A stretch of 37,750 nucleotides of DNA from a virus. The translations under genes and the position numbers were made by a program. The notes beneath the pieces are model-generated. The model had not been told where the DNA came from. It worked only from the letters and a program-made list of their open reading frames with translations, and ran no database searches. Shown here one piece after another: positions 34,779-37,750 of this stretch. Numbering within the stretch: the stretch's first letter is position 1; every line of letters begins with the position of its first letter. The stretch lies in the IMG/VR virus record IMGVR_UViG_3300009495_001941, positions 1 through 37,750 of that record; one strand, written 5' to 3'.

Positions 34779-35166
34779 TGGACGGTACTTGACTATCTCC
34801 AGGACCAATTCGATAATTGTCTTCAACACTATCTGGAGTACTTACTTCAGTAATACTAGATTCATCAGTAGTAGCTACTAATTGATGTGGCATTAATGGA
34901 GGGTTGTGCCATACATCGCCTTCTTTAAGTTCTTTTTCATATAACATTGAGTCCTTAGTATCAATGTATCGAACTTTAAAGGTGCCACTATTGACAAACC
35001 ATGTTTCGTCTTTTTCTTTGTGGAAGTGCATACTTGTTTTATTTCCGGCTTTATTAAAAAACATAATTTTACCACAATAGTCATCTGTTGTGGCCCAAAT
35101 GAGTTCGTATCCCCATCCTTTTTGTACCGCTCCACTTAGTCGAGTAGGTGTAGTTTTATCTTCCAT
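34771..35166 (-). CDS. Cupin-fold protein, sugar-isomerase-like (131 aa)
   Basis: A single cupin-2 domain. Motif 1, 'SMHFHKEKDETWFVNSG', supplies candidate metal ligands His 47, His 49 and Glu 54. Motif 2, 'EGDVWHNPPLMPHQL', supplies His 94. The opening 'KGWGYELIWATTDDYCGKIM' resembles the C-terminal cupin of type II mannose-6-phosphate isomerases. The C-terminal 25 residues are polar and acidic. The start has the best Shine-Dalgarno of the minus-strand cluster. It overlaps the HldD-like gene upstream by 11 nt and the phosphatase gene downstream by 8 nt, so it belongs to the heptose operon. It may be a sugar isomerase or epimerase acting on the same sugar, or a sensor. The substrate cannot be read from sequence. 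Confidence 0.85.
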   Translation of the reverse strand: MEDKTTPTRLSGAVQKGWGYELIWATTDDYCGKIMFFNKAGNKTSMHFHKEKDETWFVNSGTFKVRYIDTKDSMLYEKELKEGDVWHNPPLMPHQLVATTDESSITEVSTPDSVEDNYRIGPGDSQVPSNE

Positions 35167-35962
35167 TTATAAATTCCTCCGGGGTTGTAAAGTTAATGTT
35201 TAGTACACTACTTAATTTTTTTATGTCTGCACAAGTGTATTCTTGATATTGATCTTTAAGTTCTTTAGGCATAGGTATATATTCAATTTTAGCTTTAAAT
35301 CTTTTAGCTACTAGATCTGCAATAGTTTGAAAACTAGTAGCAACACCTGTACCAATGTTAAATATTCCAGACTCTTTTGATGTTAGCATGTACCGATGTA
35401 TATTACAACAGTCACCTACATATATAAAATCTCGTTTGTATAGTTCACTATTTTCAAATAACTTAATTGTACCAGACTTTGCTTGCTTAAAAAACTTAGT
35501 TATAGGACTTGCTTGGTCACCTTTATGATCTTCCATAGCGCCATAAACATTAAAGTATCTAAATCCTTGAACAATAATATTTTGTTTTTGTTGCATTACC
35601 CAACGATCAAATAAGTACTTACTTGTTGCATAATAACTTTGCGGTTGTTTAGGTGCATCTTCATTAAAATCTAAATTGCAACCATACACACTAGCACTAC
35701 TAGCATACTGTAAATTTACACCATTAGTATTACATTGATTAAATAACCATTTTGAAAATTCATAATTTTGTAACATTACTTTATCTACATCACGTTCAGT
35801 AGTTGAACTAATTGCACCAAGATGTATTACCCAGTCGTATCCAGAAACATCTGGTAATGAATTAGGGTTCCATTCGTAACCAAATAACTCGTTGTCTTTG
35901 TCAAGAAACGGAGCTAAATTTTTACCAACAAATCCTTCATGTCCTGTTATTAATATTTTCAT
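35156..35962 (-). CDS. hldD: ADP-heptose 6-epimerase-like SDR protein (HldD-like), 268 aa
   Basis: Extended short-chain dehydrogenase/reductase predicted to invert C6 of ADP-D-glycero-heptose. The Rossmann motif 'GHEGFVG' is at 7-13. 'YASSASVYG' supplies the active-site Ser region at 86-94. Catalytic 'YATSK' has Tyr 111 and Lys 115. 'GFRYFNVYG' at 133-141, 'HKGDQASPI' and 'FENSELYKRDFIYVGD' match the substrate domain of HldD/RfaD rather than generic NDP-sugar epimerases. At 268 aa it is shorter than the bacterial enzyme (about 310 aa), missing part of the C-terminal substrate domain. It overlaps the kinase/adenylyltransferase gene by 26 nt and the cupin gene by 11 nt. A neighbouring HldE-type gene makes the assignment more secure. 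Confidence 0.88.
   Translation of the reverse strand: MKILITGHEGFVGKNLAPFLDKDNELFGYEWNPNSLPDVSGYDWVIHLGAISSTTERDVDKVMLQNYEFSKWLFNQCNTNGVNLQYASSASVYGCNLDFNEDAPKQPQSYYATSKYLFDRWVMQQKQNIIVQGFRYFNVYGAMEDHKGDQASPITKFFKQAKSGTIKLFENSELYKRDFIYVGDCCNIHRYMLTSKESGIFNIGTGVATSFQTIADLVAKRFKAKIEYIPMPKELKDQYQEYTCADIKKLSSVLNINFTTPEEFINGR
35174..35180 (-). promoter_or_regulatory. Strong ribosome binding site for the cupin gene (GGAGGAA)
   Basis: On the minus strand GGAGGAA lies 7 nt before the cupin ATG (35166), inside the end of the HldD-like gene. It fixes the cupin start and suggests strong translation. Confidence 0.7.
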
Positions 35963-37100
35963 TATTCGCTTCTATAATATCAGTTGTGCTATGACCTTCA
36001 ACTGTAGGTATAATATGTACTGGTGCTAAGTCGTGTCCTACAATTTCAGGTACAGTATAATCGCCACCTTTAACAATAAGATCAGGTTTTAATGACTGTA
36101 TCAATTCATATGGAGTGTCTTCTTCAAAAATAATAACTTCGTCAACATATGGTATAAGTTCTAATTGCTCTTGACGCACATTAACATCGTTAATGGGTCT
36201 AGTTTTACCTTTTAAGCGTGACACGCTGGCATCGCTGTTAAGCCCTACAATAAGTCTATCACCTAGTGTACGGGCTTCTTTAAGCAACGTAAGGTGTCCT
36301 TTATGTAGTATATCAAAACATCCGTTAGTAAAGATTATTTTCTTATTTAGATCTCTTTCTGTAAGTAAGTACGTACCTGAATGCTTAACAGATTCAGTTG
36401 ATCCTCTAACAGCAATTTCTAGACAACGCTGATAATCATATCCTTTAGTAAGTGCATATACAAATCCTGCTATGAAACAATCACCTGCTCCTGTAACATC
36501 TGATACTTCTACAGTATCTACAGGAATATTAAATTTTTGATTATCTATTACAGCAACTACATCATTGCCAGCATTAGTTGTAATAATATTACCAAGCCAT
36601 CTATTAAAATTAAATTGACCAAACTCACTATTATTAGGTTTTACTAACCACGCACCTTTAAAGTCGTCGGCTTGTCGTTTTGGATCTACTATAATCTTAC
36701 ATTTGGATGTATTGTTAATGTGATCAATTATTTGATTTGCTACATTCATCATACCTTTATTATAATCACTTAGTATAGCATAATCATACTGAGTGAAGTC
36801 GGTATCTTTTATTAAGCCAATTATGTCTTCGCCTTCTATAAACTTATCATCGTCAACTCTTGTAACATAATGACCGTCACACATAATACGAGTTTTTATA
36901 CTTTTAGCATGAGGATATTCGAGTAGATCTACTTTAACATTTAAATTAGCAAGGTTATTATAAACTAGTCCTGCGCCACCATATGTTTCTACAACGCTTT
37001 CTTGATTAACTACAGGCACTGGTGCTTCAGGACTTAGTCGAGTTGAAGTCCCATATATGTATTTGTCAATTATTATGTCGCCTATAACTATAATTTTCAT
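35937..37100 (-). CDS. hldE: Bifunctional heptose kinase/adenylyltransferase (HldE-like), 387 aa
   Basis: Predicted to phosphorylate heptose 7-phosphate at C1 and later adenylylate heptose 1-phosphate. The N-terminal PfkB/ribokinase domain (1 to about 250) has 'GDIIIDKYIYG', 'RLSPEAPVPVV', 'GGAG' at 41-44 and the catalytic 'DVTGAGDCFIAG' (Asp 207). The C-terminal cytidylyltransferase-fold domain (about 253-387) has 'FTNGCFDILHKGH' (His 266, His 269), 'LNSDASVSRLKG', 'RPIND', 'LIVKGGDY' and 'HSTTDII'. E. coli HldE has about 477 residues; the shortfall lies in the kinase half, where loops after the GGAG motif and after 'KPNNSEF' are trimmed. Both active-site signatures survive. The ATG at 37100 is preferred over a GTG at 37115. 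No clear Shine-Dalgarno is seen. It ends 26 nt inside the HldD-like gene. Confidence 0.92.
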   Translation of the reverse strand: MKIIVIGDIIIDKYIYGTSTRLSPEAPVPVVNQESVVETYGGAGLVYNNLANLNVKVDLLEYPHAKSIKTRIMCDGHYVTRVDDDKFIEGEDIIGLIKDTDFTQYDYAILSDYNKGMMNVANQIIDHINNTSKCKIIVDPKRQADDFKGAWLVKPNNSEFGQFNFNRWLGNIITTNAGNDVVAVIDNQKFNIPVDTVEVSDVTGAGDCFIAGFVYALTKGYDYQRCLEIAVRGSTESVKHSGTYLLTERDLNKKIIFTNGCFDILHKGHLTLLKEARTLGDRLIVGLNSDASVSRLKGKTRPINDVNVRQEQLELIPYVDEVIIFEEDTPYELIQSLKPDLIVKGGDYTVPEIVGHDLAPVHIIPTVEGHSTTDIIEANNENINNRT

Positions 37101-37127
37101 ATTACTATTATACACTAAAACTCTATA

Positions 37128-37562
37128 TTAGTCAAGCAAATTAATAACTTCAAATACAGTTTCTAGTTTTTTTAAATTAACTTTCTTGTTTAGTGTGTTT
37201 TGTAATCCGTAGTGTAAAGGCTTTGGCCATTTGCTAAAACTACACCATGCATAACCGTCATGTTCTTTGTTTAATTGCGGAAGGAATTCTTTATCTACTA
37301 AGCATAGATATGTATGGAATTTAAATTTTGTATCATTAGATACAAATGTTTCTAATGGAATAGTTTTCTTTATGTTAACTTCACCAATCTCTTCGGATAT
37401 TTCTCTACTAAGACCTTCCCAAGGAGTTTCAGCACCTTCATTTGTGCCACCAACAAGACCCCATACGGCATTACTACGTTTTCCGTTTGATCGATGTAAA
37501 AATAAAAATCTTTGGGTACTTAAACTATAGAATAACGCACCACTGCACACAATATTGTTCAT
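37128..37562 (-). CDS. NUDIX hydrolase (144 aa)
   Basis: Predicted to hydrolyse a nucleoside diphosphate linked to another moiety, releasing the nucleotide. The NUDIX box is complete: Gly 39, five residues, Glu 45, seven residues, then Arg 53, Glu 54, Ile 55, Ser 56, Glu 57, Glu 58, Ile 59 and Gly 60. It is preceded by 'ALFYSLSTQRFLFLHR' and 'WGLVGG'. The ATG at 37562 follows the stop of the upstream ORF. An ATG at 37601 (157 aa, weak AAGG upstream) and a TTG at 37619 are alternatives that overlap the upstream ORF. The gene lies 27 nt upstream of the HldE-like gene. Substrates could include NDP-sugars such as ADP-heptose, or oxidised nucleotides; the box does not discriminate. Similar small NUDIX proteins are common in marine phages. 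Confidence 0.86.
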   Translation of the reverse strand: MNNIVCSGALFYSLSTQRFLFLHRSNGKRSNAVWGLVGGTNEGAETPWEGLSREISEEIGEVNIKKTIPLETFVSNDTKFKFHTYLCLVDKEFLPQLNKEHDGYAWCSFSKWPKPLHYGLQNTLNKKVNLKKLETVFEVINLLD

Positions 37563-37583
37563 ACTAATATTTACATTAGTATG
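37560..37583 (-). promoter_or_regulatory. 9-bp perfect inverted repeat over the NUDIX start
   Basis: CATACTAAT and ATTAGTATG flank a 6-nt spacer (arms 37560-37568 and 37575-37583). The element spans the upstream TAA (37576-37578) and the preferred NUDIX ATG. It might form a weak hairpin at the start codon or bind a dimeric regulator, or be chance in AT-rich DNA. Confidence 0.3.
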
Positions 37584-37750
37584 CAAGTCTCCAAGTGCCA
37601 TCTGGATATTCACCTTCAAACGAAAGTATCCATTCTGTTCCGGTCCATTTATATTGTTTTCTAGTAGTTAAATTGGTAACAAAAATTTCAGCTTTTTGTT
37701 CATTTGCTTTAACTATTCTTGACCAGTTAGACCCATCCCATTCAACAATA
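37576..37750 (-). CDS. C-terminal fragment of an unidentified protein (runs off the window)
   Basis: An open frame enters from the right edge and stops with TAA at 37576-37578. About 57 residues are visible, including 'VEWDGSNWSRIVKANEQKAE' and 'YKWTGTEWILSFEGEYPDG', and it ends 'TWRLAY'. The two W-x-G-(S/T)-x-W motifs resemble repeats in phage fibre or surface proteins. The fragment is too short for a family call. It reads in the same direction as the NUDIX gene, so it probably belongs to the same transcript. Confidence 0.6.
   Translation of the reverse strand, partial: IVEWDGSNWSRIVKANEQKAEIFVTNLTTRKQYKWTGTEWILSFEGEYPDGTWRLAY

Noticed and set aside
34779-34829. GTG start adding 17 residues to the GmhB-like protein
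   Set aside because: It would overlap the cupin gene by 59 nt with no Shine-Dalgarno. The ATG at 34778 gives the short overlap typical of this cluster.
37646-37653. Minus-strand TATAAATG as a late promoter for the NUDIX/heptose operon
   Set aside because: It is one mismatch from consensus but lies inside the truncated upstream ORF in AT-rich DNA, with no independent support.

Overview
This window looks like part of the virion-structure and late-gene region of a marine T4-like myophage. It is AT-rich (roughly a third G+C by eye) and almost fully coding. The structural genes open with signatures I associate with cyanophages and pelagimyophages: 'MAVGRISGPLLKSNLIRNG' in the first large fibre and 'MAEFK(I/L)xRxRFxW' in the two giant proteins. 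T4-type late-promoter motifs precede several genes. I cannot tell from this window whether the host is a picocyanobacterium or a SAR11-type alphaproteobacterium.

Left and centre (80-30630, all + strand) form a structural operon that ends in a clear intrinsic terminator. In order it encodes: a 1501-aa fibre with a pectate-lyase-like beta-helix and tandem repeats; two small proteins (109 and 135 aa); two giant paralogous proteins of 3009 and 4008 aa, which fill about 21 kb; a 106-aa protein resembling the 109-aa one; a 735-aa fibre ending in an S74-type self-cleaving chaperone; a 276-aa glycine-rich protein with 24 cysteines; and a 238-aa protein with a tail-assembly-chaperone-like C-terminus.

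The two giants share one plan: seven CBM5/12-like aromatic repeats, a short linker, the start of a beta-helix, an inserted helical module, the rest of the beta-helix, small beta modules, a BNR/Ycf48-like propeller, GxGYT motifs, and a common C-terminal block. They differ mainly by whole domains nested inside other domains. Among these are a His-rich domain of about 320 aa inside repeat 4 of the first giant, and a helical module present once in the first giant but about twelve times in the second.

Right side, plus strand (30766-34135), starts at a perfect TATAAATA motif. It carries a GT9-like glycosyltransferase, a NodU/TobZ-type carbamoyltransferase and a TIGR02466-type 2OG-Fe(II) oxygenase.

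Right side, minus strand (34128-37750), is a tightly overlapping, convergent set: a truncated ORF at the edge, a NUDIX hydrolase, HldE-like and HldD-like heptose enzymes, a cupin and a GmhB-like phosphatase. Together these would convert a heptose phosphate to an ADP-heptose. The first enzyme, GmhA, is not in view. The GT9 protein is a plausible user of the product. The natural hypotheses are modification of host LPS or glycan, or glycosylation of the virion. The sequence does not decide between them.
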